Shown here one piece after another: positions 31,976 through 44,420 of a stretch of 64,000 nucleotides of DNA. The DNA lies in NCBI RefSeq assembly GCF_963082655.1, contig NC_081555.1, forward strand, positions 91,737,272-91,801,271, given 5' to 3'. The position numbers were made by a program, and so were the translations under genes. The DNA comes from Stomoxys calcitrans. Its lineage: Eukaryota > Arthropoda > Insecta > Diptera > Muscidae. Position 1 is the first letter of the stretch. Each line of letters opens with the position of its first letter. The notes under the pieces are model-generated. The model was not told where the DNA came from. It saw nothing but the letters and a program-made list of their open reading frames with translations, and did no database searches.

Positions 31976-33826
31976 CTCTCTTTTTCTTATACTTTAAAAA
32001 CATATTTTTTCTCTGTGTTAGTTCTTGTCAGCTGCTGCACAATGTCTCAATACATCCTTGTGTTCCGAGTACTTCTCTGACTAAATGAATGCACAAACAC
32101 TTCTGCTAAAGAATTTTTCCATTAAGGATTCAAGTCCCACATACTACATGTTTGATATTTGCGTAATTTCAATTGTTTTCAATTTCCCTATGATTTTGTT
32201 TTTTTTTTCTGATGGTTGCATTGGTGCTTCTCTCTCTCACACACTTTTTCTATCTCCGGAGAGGTTTTTCTAGCCAAAACGACCATAGAACCAGCATGAT
32301 AATCTAGTTTTATGGCAAAATCTAAATCCATTTAAAATCCAACACATATTTCCCCCATCTAACAGACATCTGGTGCTCCATGGCCTTTCTTTGCCGCTCC
32401 TTTGTTGTTTGTGTAGAGGAAAAGAATGAAAGACCAGGAATCACCTCTTTTTCTAATGCTGCTAAACCACCACCACCTACCCATATTTAGTGGCTCAGCG
32501 AAGCTCTTGACTTTTGTTGTTAACCCCAGAAAACCCCACATTACCATGAACGAACTACAACCAAAAGGCGGGAGTTGTTGCCAGCTTTGTTTAGAGTTTT
32601 CTCCCAAAGTTCCATTTAAGCTGTTCAGAATTTCAAAAGTTGACTACAATCAGGGAGGGTGGAGGTAGATGTAAAATGCAGCGGACAGACATTTATTGTG
32701 CTACAATTATGCTATAGGGTCTCATTGCGTCTGTCGCTTGTCGTTTACGTAGATTTCCTTATATTTTTGTTCTTTTTCTCTTATTCTAGTTAAAAAAAAA
32801 AACACAAAAACCTTTTTGCCTGGTTAATTTTAAATGTCAAATTCGTGTGTCTGTCTTTGCAACGGTCTGTCGGTCGTTATGTGGACGTTATGCATTGTCT
32901 ATTTTATCTTGGCCAACAAGAAAAAAGGGAAAATGAACGATACGGGAAACGCCTTTCTAAACATGGGCTGCCTCAATGGCTTTTGTTAGCATTACGAATA
33001 ATGAAGCCTTGTTATTGGACGGACTCTGAATAGTTGGAGTGTGGGATAGGTTGGTCCAGCAGCAGCATATTCTAATAAACGAGTTTTAAAGATTTACCTA
33101 GACTCGGTGTGGATTTATTGTTTTATTACCTTTTATTCTATTTTTTGTGGTCTAATACCATGTTAATCATCATACGCATAGAGAGGTCCAGAAGAATTAT
33201 AAGGTCTTTGGTTGGCTTTAGTTAAGGATTTACATTAATTGTGGTCGAGGCAACATTATTTGATTAGGCACAGAGGAGTTAAGGCCACAGATAAAAGGTA
33301 TTTATTTAAAAGAAGTACGAGAAATAGAATGAAAATTAAATTCTATTTAAAAATAAAATTTAAAATTTTATCCAAATTTTCCTTAATAATTTAAACCAAA
33401 TTTTGCTTGAAAGAAATCTTCGGAACCAAAAACTTTCCTGTGCAATATTCGAGGACAATTGGATAAAACTTGGTCATGTCCGACTGATCATCCGTCTGCC
33501 CAGGCATTTTTGTGATGAAGCTACAGGTCATATTACGAGTTATTAAAACACATGGACAGACGGACGGACATAGACAATTGTGCCAACTTTGAAGTGATAA
33601 CAGTGGTGGGCACAGTAACACATTGTCACATCTTTTCCGAGCCCATGGGCTTGCATTAAATTGTGTACGTACACAATAATGTGCAATAGTGTGTGTGTTT
33701 TTATCCATCACCGCTCAAATAGAAGGCGCATTTTTGAACCCATTTCTGTGTGATGAGGACCAGATCGGACCATATTTTGATAAAGATGTCGTAGCTGCCA
33801 CAGCTGTCGAACTCATAAGAAGAGCA
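31976..33826. other. Unassigned stretch with HINE crumbs
   Basis: Mostly single-copy-looking DNA. Chance frames occur (for example 32359-32607 minus), without recognisable domains. The last part has HINE traces: GGACAGACGGACGGACATAG at about 33553-33572 and unit-like GATCGGACCATATTTTGATA at about 33763. These are old fragments. No gene is supported. Confidence 0.4.
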
Positions 33827-35360
33827 TTTTTATACCCACCACCGAAGGATGGTATATTCATTTTGTCAAATATCCATTTCCGACCCTAAGACGATCTAGA
33901 CATGTCCGTCCGTCTGTCTGTTGAAATCACGCTACAGTCTTTAAAAATAGAGATATTGAGCCGAAATTTTGCACAGATTCTTTTTTTGTTCATAAGCAGG
34001 TTAAGTGGGAAGATGGGCTATATCGAACTATATCTTGATATAGCCCCCATATGGACCGATCGGCCGATTTAGGGTCTTAGGCCCATAAAAGCCACATTTA
34101 TTATCCGATTTTGCTGAAATTTGGGACAGGGAGTTGCGTTAGGCCCTTCGACGTCATTCATCATTTTGGCCCAGATCGGTCCAGATTTGGATATAGCTGC
34201 CATATAGACCGATCCTCAGGTTAAGGTTCTTAGGCCCATAAAAGCCACATTTATTATTCGATTTTGCTGAAATTTCGGACAGTGAGTTGTCTTGGGCCCA
34301 TTGACATCTTTTCTTAATTTGGCCCTGATGGGTTCAGATTTGGATATAGCTGCCATATAGACCGATCCTCAGGTTTAGGTTCTTAGGCCCATAAAAGCCA
34401 CATTTATTATCCGATTTTGCTGAAATTTAGGACAGTGAGTTGTCTTAGGCCCATCAACATTTTTTTTTAATTTGGCATAGATCGGTTCAGATTTGGATAT
34501 AGCTGCCATATAGACCGATCATCCGATTTAGGGTCTTAGGTTCATAAAAGGCGCATTTATTGCCCGATGTCGCAGAAATTTGGGACAGTGAGTTAAGTTA
34601 AGCTCCTTGACATACTTCTTAATTATAGAACAGATCGGTCTAGATTTGAATATAGCTGCCATATAGACCGATCTTTCGATTCAAGGTTTTGGGCCCATTA
34701 AAGGCGTATTTATTGTCCGATTTCGCCGAAATTTATGACAGTGAGTTGTGATAGGAAGTTCGACTTCATCCTTCAATTTGGCTCAGATCGGTCCAGATGT
34801 GAATATTGCTGCCATATAGACCGATCTCCCGATTTAAAGCTTTGGGCCCATAAAAGGCGCATTTATGTCGCCGAAATTTGGGACAGTGAGTTTAGTTAAG
34901 CCCCTCGACATACTTCTGTAATTTGGCTCAGATCGGTCAAGATTTGCATATAGCTGTCATATAGACCGATTTTTCGATCTAAGGTTTTGGGGCCATAAAA
35001 GGCGCATTTATTGTGCGATTTCGCCGAAATTTGGGACAGTGAGTTGTGTTAGGCTCTCCGAAACTTTTCTGCAACTTGGCCCAAATCAGTCCAGATTTGG
35101 ATAAAGCTGCCATATAGACCGATATTACCGGTTTATTTTTAGATATAGCTACTGAAAAGATCAAATTTTTTTGTACACAATTGAGCAACTTGTACTCATT
35201 AGTATTTGGTGCAAATCGGAACATATTTTGTTATAACTAGCTATGGGACACAAGGTATGCAATTTTTACCGGATTTTGGTGAACGGTGGTTTACATATAT
35301 ACACGAGGTGGTGGGTATCCAAAGTTCGGCCCGGCCGAACTTAACGCCTTTTTACTTGTT
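33827..35360 (+). mobile_element. HINE-A, complete reference copy
   Basis: The clearest complete copy. Its 5' end is TTTTATACCCACCACCGAAG. A conserved block with one short deletion (TTTTGTCAAATATCCATTTC) follows, then the GTCCGTCCGTCTGTCTGTTG microsatellite near 33905. About eight units of ~152 bp follow (GATATAGCTGCCATATAGAC cores). Next comes the inner inverted repeat GAGGTGGTGGGTATCC (35305-35320). The terminal stem, AAGTTCGGCC, one base, GGCCGAACTT, is at 35322-35342. The 18-base tail ends ACTTGTT at 35360. It carries no protein, so it would depend on a replication-initiator helicase encoded elsewhere if it is a Helentron derivative (inference). Confidence 0.88.
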
Positions 35361-35364
35361 CATT

Positions 35365-36270
35365 CTATTTCGATGAAATTTGGCACAATGAGTTTAAGTA
35401 GATCTCTAAAACTTTTTGTTGAATGGATAAAGCTGCCAATAGACTGATCTTCCGATATACGGTATTAAGGCCATAAAAGGAAGGTCCACCAAAACTCACT
35501 GTGCCAAATTTCATTGAAATCGTATGAAAAATGCTCCTTCTATGGGCTCAACCCTCTACATTGAGAAGCGGGCTATATAGCAGCTATGTACATCCAAATA
35601 TGGTCTAATCTAGACCACATTTGACAAACTGGTGAAGGGGTCTACCAAAACTCACCGTTTCAAATTTCATCGAAATCGGACGAAAAATGCTTCTATATGG
35701 CATCTATATTCAAATATGGTCCGATCTGGACCACATTTGATAGGTATAGGCAGAGGTCCTTCAGAACTCACGGTGCCAAATTTCATCGAAATCGGATGAA
35801 AAATGCTCCTATTTTGGGTTCAACACTCTGTATCGTGAGATCGGTCTATATGGCGGCTATATCCAAATATGATCCAATCTGAACTAAATCTCATAAGGAT
35901 CCGTAGAGGTCTACCAAAAGTCATTGTACTAAATTTCATCGAAATCTGAGGAAAAATTCTAATCTTGTGGGTTCAACACTCTATATCGGGAGATCGGTCT
36001 ATATGGCAGCTATATCCAAATATGGTCCGATCTGGACCACATTTGATATGTATAGACAGGGGTCCTTCAGAACTCACGATGCCAAATTTCACCGAAATCT
36101 AAGGAAAAATTCTAATCTTGTAGGTTCAACATTCTATATCGGGAGATCGGTCTACTCACGGTGGCAAATTTCACCGAAATCGGATGAAAAATAAGCAATT
36201 TTTTGCCTTAAGCCTTCAAGTCGGGAAATCGGACTTTATAGCGGCTATATATAATTATGTGTCGGATTTA
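35365..36270 (-). repeat. HINE-A-like unit array, no ends
   Basis: About six units in minus orientation (GATCGGTCTATATGGC.GCT, then ATATCCAAATATGGTCCGAT, then CCAAATTTCATCGAAATC) follow the complete copy. They form a distinct subtype (AGGTCCTTCAGAACTCACGG) and lack both conserved terminal regions. Confidence 0.75.
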
Positions 36271-36335
36271 TATACAAAGAATAAGAAATTATAAAAAAAA
36301 TGGAATAAAATGTTCCATTCCATGAAAAATTTTAA

Positions 36336-36376
36336 ATACCCAAAAAGGGTATTTATTGGGTAAATACCCAAATACA
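36336..36376. repeat. Small nested palindrome of AAATACCC/GGGTATTT
   Basis: AAATACCC, GGGTATTT and AAATACCC follow each other within about 40 bp, giving alternative hairpins. No known function. Confidence 0.5.
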
Positions 36377-36385
36377 AATACAAAG

Positions 36386-36653
36386 AACGGGGACAAACTT
36401 CTCACATATCAATGAGTGCAGTCCGAATCAAGTTTAAGCTCAACGATAAGAGGCAACGGCGTGCCGCAATGCAACACCTCTTTGGAGAGAAGTTTTTACA
36501 TGGCATAGTACAACACAAATGTTGCCAGGAAAGGAGGGGAAAACCACAGATCAAAATTAGGAGGGGAAAACCACCGATGAAAATTTTTTTTGATTGTCTC
36601 GCCAGGATTCGAACCCAGGCTTTCAGCGTCTTAGGCGGACATGCTAACCTCTA
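36386..36653 (-). repeat. SINE copy, minus, head-truncated
   Basis: SINE body and B box (GGATTCGAACCC on the plus strand). The copy stops within the A-box region at AACCTCT (36653) instead of continuing to GGCC. It has an internal duplication of AGGAGGGGAAAACCAC. Confidence 0.82.
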
Positions 36654-37127
36654 AAAATTGCCATACTATTGGAGCCACATCATATCACCAATTCCGACCA
36701 AGTGGCAGTCTATCATCAGACTCACTTAGACGTTTTCGTCCATTGTGATACCACAGGAACAGAAGAAGGAAGATGCCTTCTAGTTCCTACCGTTGAACCA
36801 TCCAGATTGCTTTAAAAAGCTCAACATCTTGCGAATGTTCACATCCGCTAAATCAGACAGGTTCTCAAAGAAATGAGAACCTTAAGTGGAACTCTTTTGA
36901 CTGCCAGTGCGGGACACACACACAGAAGCTATTCTATAGTCTCTTCTGATTCGATGTTCTCACAGCTCCTGCAAAAGCCGTTGCTGGCAACCTTCAGTCT
37001 GTCAACATATTTTCCGATTAGACAGAGACCTGTCATGACGGACACACGGACACAAAGCAATAGACCTCTTCAAGTCTAGATTAGGTCACATAATTTTGGA
37101 GTGCTCACAACCCTCTCGTTGTGACCA

Positions 37128-37451
37128 TCAATCGTTTGTTGTTCTTCGGGCCTGATTCTGAAAACTTAGCTTACATGTCGCTAGAGGCATACCCACAGAT
37201 TCCAGTATCCCTGGAATGTGTGAGGTAGTTCCTAGTCTCGCAAACTCGTCCTCTGGGATATCTCTGTGGCCTGGCAGCCAGAACAGGTGAATTTTGAACT
37301 GTTCACCCATCTCTTTGAGAGATCTGCCACAGTTGAGGGCCGTTCTTGTGTTCAAAAAAACGTTTTCCAAGGATTTAATGGCTGCCTGGCTGTCTAAGAA
37401 GATATTTATGCCAATCGTCGCTATGACCTTACATCTTAGTCGTTCTACCAA
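37128..37451 (-). pseudogene. LINE2 RNase H domain
   Basis: A 107-codon open frame carries a recognisable RNase H-like domain. INIFLDSQAAIKSLEN has catalytic-type Asp20. HLFWLPGHRDIPEDEFARLG has the WxPGH signature, with the following acidic residue changed in context. GMPLATCKLSFQNQARRTTND follows, as in the 690-830 copy. This domain degrades template RNA during LINE cDNA synthesis. Its N-terminal flank is out of frame with the RT, so it is a relic. Confidence 0.85.
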
Positions 37452-37755
37452 GGATCTCCGTTGTTCGGGTTACCTTTTCGATATGACCAGTTCTAGGTCT
37501 TTAGAGTACACCCCAAAACCCCTCTAGTCGTTTAGCTTGGAACCATCCATATAGAAGTCCATGTAACTTCTGTTACCAGGGATTTCGTAGTTCCAATCGC
37601 TTCTATCAGGTACAGTACTTTTTATCAAAAAGCGGCTCAGGTACGGTATAATTGCCTGGAACATCGGATATTGTATCAAGCATAATACAATGTCTGTAGC
37701 AGCCACATGACCAATGATAAAGCTCCCTTAACCTCACGGCAGTTGTCGCTGCAAT

Positions 37756-38193
37756 TTAGATAACCATAGTGTCCAGAGGCATAAGATGTAGCATTAAATT
37801 CAGTGCATCAGATGGTGTCGTCCTCAGTGCGGCTGTGATGCACAAACAAGCCGTATTTTGGATCCGATTAAGTATTGAGCAGTAGGTGGACTTTTGAAGC
37901 GCCGTCCACCAAACCACAACACCATATAGCATTATAGGTATATACCCAAGGCATGACACGCGGTTTAAGTCCACACCTATTGCCAATGGCTCTCTTGCAG
38001 GAGTATAGGGCAAGATTGGCCTTTCTTGCCCTTTCCACAATGTTGCTATGAAATTCGATTTCCTGTCCAGCATAACCAGGTATTTTGCGCTTTCTGTAAA
38101 TGGAACATTCTCTCCACCCAAGGAGACACTTGCCACTGTTGGCAAAGTAGTGGAGACGGTACACCTCCTTGAGGTATTCCTCTGCTGACCCAT
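37756..38193 (-). pseudogene. LINE2 RT C-terminal part
   Basis: This 145-codon frame carries the RT thumb/connection region: STTLPTVASVSLGGENVPF, then KYLVMLDRKSNFIATLWKG, GYIPIMLYGVVVWWTALQKS and CLCITAALRTTPSDALNLML. It lacks the YADD box, which lies upstream in degraded sequence. The equivalent region recurs at 58506-59190. Confidence 0.82.
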
Positions 38194-38589
38194 CTTTTGA
38201 GATCCACAGATCCCAAGCCTGATATAATGAATCTATTAGTAATTAACGGTAGAGTTGATGCCTAGAAACTCCAACTCCTTCATGATTGACGTCGGTTTTA
38301 CATTATTGAAAGCATCTTCAATGTCAAGAAATGCTACCATTGTATATTCCTTGACTGCGAGAGAGCCCTCATGTAGCCGACTAGGCCGTGAAGGGCTGTT
38401 GTAGTGGATTAGCCTTTACTATATGCATGCTGCTGTCGTGACAGGCCATCTCCAGGGATCTTTGCCCTAAACATGTTGCTGCCAACCTCTCAAGAGTCCT
38501 CAGCATAAAGGATGACAGTAATAATAGGACTAATAGGACGAAAATCTTTCGCCTTCGTGTGGTAGGGTTTTTTTACTGCTTTACAAAAA

Positions 38590-38740
38590 CGCAAAATTTC
38601 CCATTAACATTCCCTTCAGGAACAGAGCAAAATTTCTCACATATCAATGAGTGCTGTCCGATTCAAGTTTATGCTCAATGATTAGGGACCTCCTTTTCAT
38701 AGCCTATTGCCTAAATAGAGGATAACCACCGTTGAATATT
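38590..38740 (-). repeat. SINE body fragment, minus
   Basis: It has CATTAACATTCCCTTCAGGAAC, TCACATATCAATGAGTGCTG and AAGTTTATGCTCAATGATTA, the 3' body of the SINE, without the tRNA-like head. Confidence 0.75.
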
Positions 38741-38761
38741 GTTTTGCGATGTGAGCACCGA

Positions 38762-38993
38762 AATGCAAATTTAACCATTAACATTCCATTAAGAAACAGA
38801 GGCAAACTTCTCATATATCAATGAGTGCTGCCCGATTCAAGTTTAAGCTCAATGATAAGGAGCCTCCTATTTATAGCCTAGTCCGAACGGAAAGTCGCCA
38901 GCATTAGGAGGGTATAACCACCACTAGCCAGGATTCGAAACCAGGCGCTCAGCGTCATAGGCGGACATGCTTACCTCTCCGCTACGGTGGCCT
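38762..38993 (-). repeat. SINE copy, minus, internally shortened
   Basis: 3' body, shortened middle (AAAGTCGCCAGCATTAGG), B box GGATTCGAAACC and head ending CTACGGTGGCC at 38993. A GATGTGAGCACC / GATGTGCTCACC pair at about 38747 and 38996 may be a mismatched target duplication. Confidence 0.8.
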
Positions 38994-39059
38994 CCGATGT
39001 GCTCACCCGCTTTACCAATTTTCACAAAATTCATAAATTCCATGGAAACCAAACAAATT

Positions 39060-39240
39060 TTGTTTGTCATAAATTTCAAAACTTATAATATATCCGGTTA
39101 TGAACCGATTCCGACCATACTTAACACATACGTTGGAAGTCACAAAATCAACTCGTAAAAAAATTCAGCCAAATCGGACAAGAATTGAGCCATCTAGAAG
39201 GTCAAGAAGTCAAGATCGGTTTTTATAGCGGCTAAAGGTG
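39060..39240 (-). repeat. HINE-B unit fragment
   Basis: One and a half minus-oriented HINE-B units (GGTTATGAACCGATTCCGAC, then AAATTCAGCCAAATCGGACA, AGAAGTCAAGATCGG). No ends. Confidence 0.7.
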
Positions 39241-40109
39241 ATTTTTTAGCAATTATCTTTTTGGCAATACTGATTTAAACAGAAAATTCATCGCGCTTCA
39301 TTGTGTTCAGCTGAGCGATAAGACATTTATTACTGATTTTAAATGATCAAACACTAGTCTTAAAACGCCTTCATTTAGGAAATGCATTCACAAATGCATT
39401 TCAAGCAGCTTTAATGAATTCCATTTAAGGCCATAAATCCTGGTTACTCTACATACTAGTTAATGATGGGAGGATGTTTACATTTTGGGCTCCAGACATA
39501 TTCATCAAACAACTATCCATTTACTACTATCTATCCAGCTAATGATCTCCTCTCATGTTTGCATACAAAAATTTACAATTCAAATTTCTCCATATATAAG
39601 CCGACTTTAATCATGGCTTGTCTCAATAGCATGTTTATTCAGGCGATAGCTAAATTCAAATTCATTTTTAATCTACGCAGAAAATAGACAACAATGTGGC
39701 CAATAATTAACTACAAAACTGGCAAACAATGTATGCAAAAGCATTTTTAATGATCGAGAAATCCACCAAACTGACTACAGGTAATACATCATGCAACTAA
39801 ACTATAATTTGATAACAAATTTTCCTTTATATTTACTGTAAGAAATCCACAAACTTGTCATTGGCATTTGAGTAAGAGATTAATTGGCCACTTATATTAT
39901 CTATATTGGATTTAGGCTTAAGTGTATGGCCTAAAGTCATGGTGTTGGACCCCCCTCAGTGATATGATATTAATGTGTGAAAAGTTTGAGAAAATGTATG
40001 ATAACTTGAACTCATCCGCTCAACAGATACCATATACCATCCCTCAACAGTTGCCATAACCATCTACAGCACAAAAATATATGGGGTGTTCCATGACAAA
40101 TCGAAAGGA
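39241..40109. other. Unassigned AT-rich stretch
   Basis: AT-rich single-copy-looking DNA. Nothing recognised. Confidence 0.4.
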
Positions 40110-40198
40110 TTTTACAGTCAGTATTTATTTCTATAGAAAATTAGAATAAAATTTAATTTCTATAGAAAGCTTTGTTAAAAATTCATTTCTATAGGAAA
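40110..40198. repeat. Degenerate 29-bp satellite
   Basis: About three units of ATTTCTATAGAAA.. type, related to the satellite at 1-609, directly preceding the HINE-D array. Confidence 0.7.
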
Positions 40199-41900
40199 CT
40201 AGCTGAACCGAGCCCGCTCCGCTGCGCCTTCTTTTACTTTATATGGAAAAATAAATGTTGCCTTGAATATTTATTTTCGACAAAACAGGAGCTTTTAGTG
40301 CAATGCCATGCTACGAAAAAAGTATATGCATGTCGCTTGATTAACAATATAAGTGCCTTTATGTGTATTCCATATGAAATTTATTGGATCGCGAAATCGC
40401 TCGAAGGGTTTAAAAGACTTTATTTCTGCCAGATATTCTCATGATGTCCGATTTAGAAGTGTTTACGGGGGTGAGGTGGTCCCCTAGACACTTGGCCCTG
40501 AAAAAAATATCAGCATCGTGCTCTTGTCTCAAATACCATTTATTTCAACCCCATATTGCCATTGGATTAAGTAGAGTTTATAGGATGAGGCGTCCCCCAA
40601 ATACTTGGCCCCAAAATTTGTTATTAAATTAGTTTTCCAATCTCAAATACCTTTAATTTTAGCCACATATTGGCATGGTCGGCAAATTTTTACCCTTTGG
40701 GAGGTTATTGGGGAAAGAGCAGTGCCCCAAATACATGGTCCCACAGTTGGATATTCGTATTCAACTCCCAAATAACTTTATTTGAGCCCCATATTACGAT
40801 GGTGAGTAAATAATTGCTGTATGTGGTCTATTATGGGAAAGGGGTAGACCCCCAGAAAATTGGTCACGAAAATAGGTATCAATTTCATATGAGCATATGA
40901 TGAGTAGGTAAATATGCCCGATTTATGTGTGTTTTGGGGAGTGGGATGCTCCCCCAAACACTAAGCCCTAAAAAAAATCAGCTACGTGCTCTATTCTCAT
41001 TTATCTATATATCATTTATTTGAACCCCATATTGGCATTGGCCTCGAAATGAGATATCAAATTGGTTTTCTAATCTAAATTCCTTTTATTTAAGACACTT
41101 ATTACAGAAGTAAGCATATATGTCCGGTTTGGGGTATGGGCCCAAAAACTATCAATATCGAGCTCCACTGTCTTGAAGACCCAAATTGTCTTGGTGAGCA
41201 ATTATGTCTTATTTCGAGGTTTTTATGGCGTTGGGACGTCTCCTAGACAGTTGGTCCAGAATGTTGATGTCAGATTCGTGGTCTACTTCCAAATACCTTT
41301 CATTTTACCCCCATATTTCCGCAGTCCGCAAACATGACCGGTTTGGGGGATGGGGCGGCCAATCAGTGTCTTGGCCTTGAAAATATCAGATTCGTGTCCT
41401 AGCCTTATTTGAGCCCCATATTGCAATGGTCAGCAAATACTTCCTATTTGGGTGGTGTTATGCGGGTGGGTTGGCCCCATAGAAACTTGTGTGGCGGATC
41501 CCAAACACTAGGTCCTGCATTTTGATATCAGATTCATATTTTACACTCAAATAGATTCTATTTAATGGTCAGTAAATAAGTCCTGTTTAGGAGGTGTTTT
41601 GGGGAAGGGGTGGACCCCCAGAAACTTTGTCCCAAATTTGGATATCAGATTCGTATTTTACTCGCAAATACCTATTGCCGTGGTCGGTAAATATAACCGA
41701 TTTAGGGGTGTTTTTGGGGTTTGAGTGGCCCCCAAACAATTGGTCCGACAATTGGATATCAGATACGTTTTCTTATCTTAAATAGCTTTCATTTGAGTAT
41801 CATATTGTCGTGATTGGTGTATATATATATATATGGTAGGTTTTGGGGTGGGCGTTACCCCGACCCCCCCACCCCCCCTAGGTACCCCACCCGAAATTTG
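40199..41900 (+). mobile_element. HINE-D array
   Basis: A GC-rich leader (GAGCCCGCTCCGCTGCGCC) and about 200 bp of AT-rich DNA are followed by a long array of imperfect units. Each contains an ATATCAGATTCGT-like stretch, CTCAAATACCTTTTATTTGAG, CCCCATATTGCCATGGTCGG and a G-rich block GGGG.GTTTTGGGG. The spacing of CATATT cores is irregular (about 110-125 bp in the first units). It ends in a C-rich run at 41860-41880. The short frames are products of the repeat. Membership of the HINE group is uncertain because no terminal stem is seen. Confidence 0.65.
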
Positions 41901-42912
41901 TTACTATTTTGTCACAATTTTATGTCTAGGGAGTATTACCTAAAGTTTATCTCCTTGCCGTTTGTCATGTTATGTCCCATATGTATCATATTACAGTCAT
42001 TGCACGTTTTGCTTTAACAACCCGCAAACATTCACTATTAAAATTTTCTTTTGAAATTGAACAACTGGTTTTCTTGACCAAATTCAGGCAAAAGACCATC
42101 TGAGCCTGCTTCGTTTATGCGGCCACCAACTATTTGCCTACTACTTGAGGAGTCTTGCGAATTTCTTTCAACTTTTTAATGAATTGAAGATAGGTGGTTG
42201 GCCATCGTCATCATCATCATTGTGATCTTCATTATCGTGAAATAGTGCACGACATAAAAACATTGACCCGTAATTGGATACAAATGTGGGTATCATTTTT
42301 CATTTCACTTGAGAGTTTTATTTATTTACTTTTTTGGGGGGGCTCTTTTTGTTTGAGCCCCCTCACTTTTCATATGGTCTCTAATCTGATAACTGTTTCT
42401 TGTTTGTTTGCACTCTTTTCATATACTCGTACATGCATAGTTAGTGGACATCCGTTTAAGATACACATGTCCAACTTTAACCGTTAACCGTTAGTCGGGC
42501 ACTCAAAAGTGAATGATAGGATGATATGATTTTCAGTCTGTTAAAGCCATTTCCCAAATGATGGTGCAGAAAAACTTTCGCTTTTTTCGGTTTGCATTAG
42601 AAAATGGGTGAGTGTGTGCTTAAATCAAATATTGATTTTGTAGGCTGTATGCTAATTTGTATTTTGAAAGATTACTTTGTTGCCATCATTTGCGATTGAG
42701 GAGAAATTCACACCTGGTATGCGATTAATTCACTGCTTTTTAAAGAGACATAAATTATAATTTCTTCGGACAGTAATAAAGATTATTTTTGACAAATCGA
42801 TGAAGTATCATATGATAGAAATAAGTGGGTTACGATGTTAGGATGTGATCATGCATGTACATAAATTGGGCCAAAACAAATCAAAGGTAAATTTCATTTA
42901 TAAAAAAAAAAA
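41901..42912. other. Unassigned stretch with (CAT)n
   Basis: A short CAT microsatellite lies at about 42205-42225. The rest is AT-rich without recognisable coding. Confidence 0.4.
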
Positions 42913-44178
42913 AACAAGAAAAAAGGCGTTAAGTTCGGCCGGGCCGAACTTTGGATACCCACCACCTCGGGTATATATGTAAACCTCCTTTCATCAAAAT
43001 CCTATGAAAATTGCATACCTTACGTCTCATAGCAGCTATATCGAATTGTCTTCCGATTTGGACCAAATACTTATAAGTCATTGTTCAATTGTCTATAACA
43101 AAATATTGGTCTTTTTAGTAGCTATATCTAAAAATAAACCAATCTGAACCATATACGACACGGATGTCAAATTCCTAATATAAGTCACTGTGTAAAATTT
43201 CAGTCGGATCATAAATGCGCCTTTTATGGGACCAAGACTTTAAATCGAGATATCGGTCCACATGGCAGCTATATCCAAATTTGGACTGATCTGGGCCAAA
43301 TTGACGAAAAATTTCAAAGGGCCTAACACAACTCACTGTCCCAAATTACAGCAAAATCGGATAATAAATGTGGCTTTTATGGGCCTAAGACCCTAAATAG
43401 GAGGATCGGTCTATATGACAGCTATATCCAAATCTGGACCGATCTGGGCCAAATTGACGAAGGATGTCGAAGGGCCAAACATAACTCACTGTCCCAAATT
43501 TCAGCAAAATCGGATGATAAATGCGGCTTTTATGGGCCTAAGACCATAAATCAGAGGATCGGTCTGTTTGGCAGCCTAGGGCCTAAGACCCTAAATCAGA
43601 GGATCGGTCTATATGGCAACTATACCCAAATCTGAACCGATCTGGGCCAAATTGACGAAGGATGTCGAAGGGCCTAACACAACTCACTGTCCCAAATTTC
43701 AGCAAAATCGAAAAATAAATGTGGCTTTTATGGGCCTAAGACCCTAAATCGGCGGATCGGTCTATATGACAACTATACCCAAATCTGAACCGATGTGGGC
43801 CAAATTGACGAAGGATGTCGAAGGGCCTAACACAACTCCCTGTCCCAAATTTCAAAATCGGATAATAAATGTAGCTTTTATTGGCCTAAGACCCTAAATC
43901 GGAGGATCGGTCTTTATGGGGGCTATATCAAGATATAGTCCGATATAGCCCATCTTCGAACTTAACCTGCTTATGCTCAATATCTCTATTTTGAAAGACT
44001 GTGTATTTTAAAGACGGACGGACATGTCTATCTCGTCTTAGAGATATATAGAATATATATATATAGAATATATATTATATATATATATAGAATATATATA
44101 CTTTATAGGGTCGGAAATGGATATTTCGATGTGTTGCAAATTTTACACCTACCATCCTTCGGTGGTGGGTATAAAAAA
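42913..44178 (-). mobile_element. HINE-A, full-length copy, minus orientation
   Basis: AAACAAGAAAAAAGGCGTT, the terminal stem AAGTTCGGCC/GGCCGAACTT with one central base, the inner repeat GGATACCCACCACCTCGGG, and about six units of roughly 150 bp (one shortened near 43575). Then come a reduced GACGGACGGACATG microsatellite, a TA-rich expansion at 44044-44100, and the 5' end TCGGTGGTGGGTATAAAAAA. Confidence 0.85.
44044..44102. repeat. TA microsatellite inside HINE-A
   Basis: The ATATATAGAAT unit, normally one copy in the conserved 5' block, is repeated three to four times with TA runs. Confidence 0.85.
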
Positions 44179-44185
44179 GTGGATT

Positions 44186-44420
44186 ATGTTACAAATCGGT
44201 CTCCCATATAAACCTTCTTGACCCTCCAGAGGTCCCAATCATTATTCGATTTGTCGGAAATTTTGCATGATGACATCAGTGAAGAGTCTCAACAACTACC
44301 ATCTATTCTGGTCCAAATCGGTCTATAAGCTGATATAGCTCCCATATAAACCGATGTCCCGATTTAACATCTTGAGCCTCCAGAGGTCCCAATTATTACC
44401 CAATTTGTCTGAAATTGCAA
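44186..44420 (+). repeat. HINE-B unit fragment
   Basis: One and a half plus-oriented units (CCCATATAAACCGATGTCCC, then CAGAGGTCCCAATTATTACC). Both ends missing. Confidence 0.7.

Larger units (their letters stand above)
36675..38575 (-). mobile_element. LINE2 copy, RT to zinc tail, degraded
   Basis: This is a 1.9-kb minus-strand LINE remnant. In coding order it has: RT blocks from about 38560 (entry region degraded), 'LGVMLDRKSNF'-like sequence at 38090-38060, VVWWTALQKSTYCSILNRIQ near 37880, RNase H at 37128-37451, and the zinc tail at 36680-37080. Many frameshifts are present. It is bounded by SINE fragments on both sides. Confidence 0.82.

Noticed and set aside
32359..32607. 82-codon minus-strand frame
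   Set aside because: No recognisable domain and it overlaps another frame on the plus strand with equal plausibility; judged chance.
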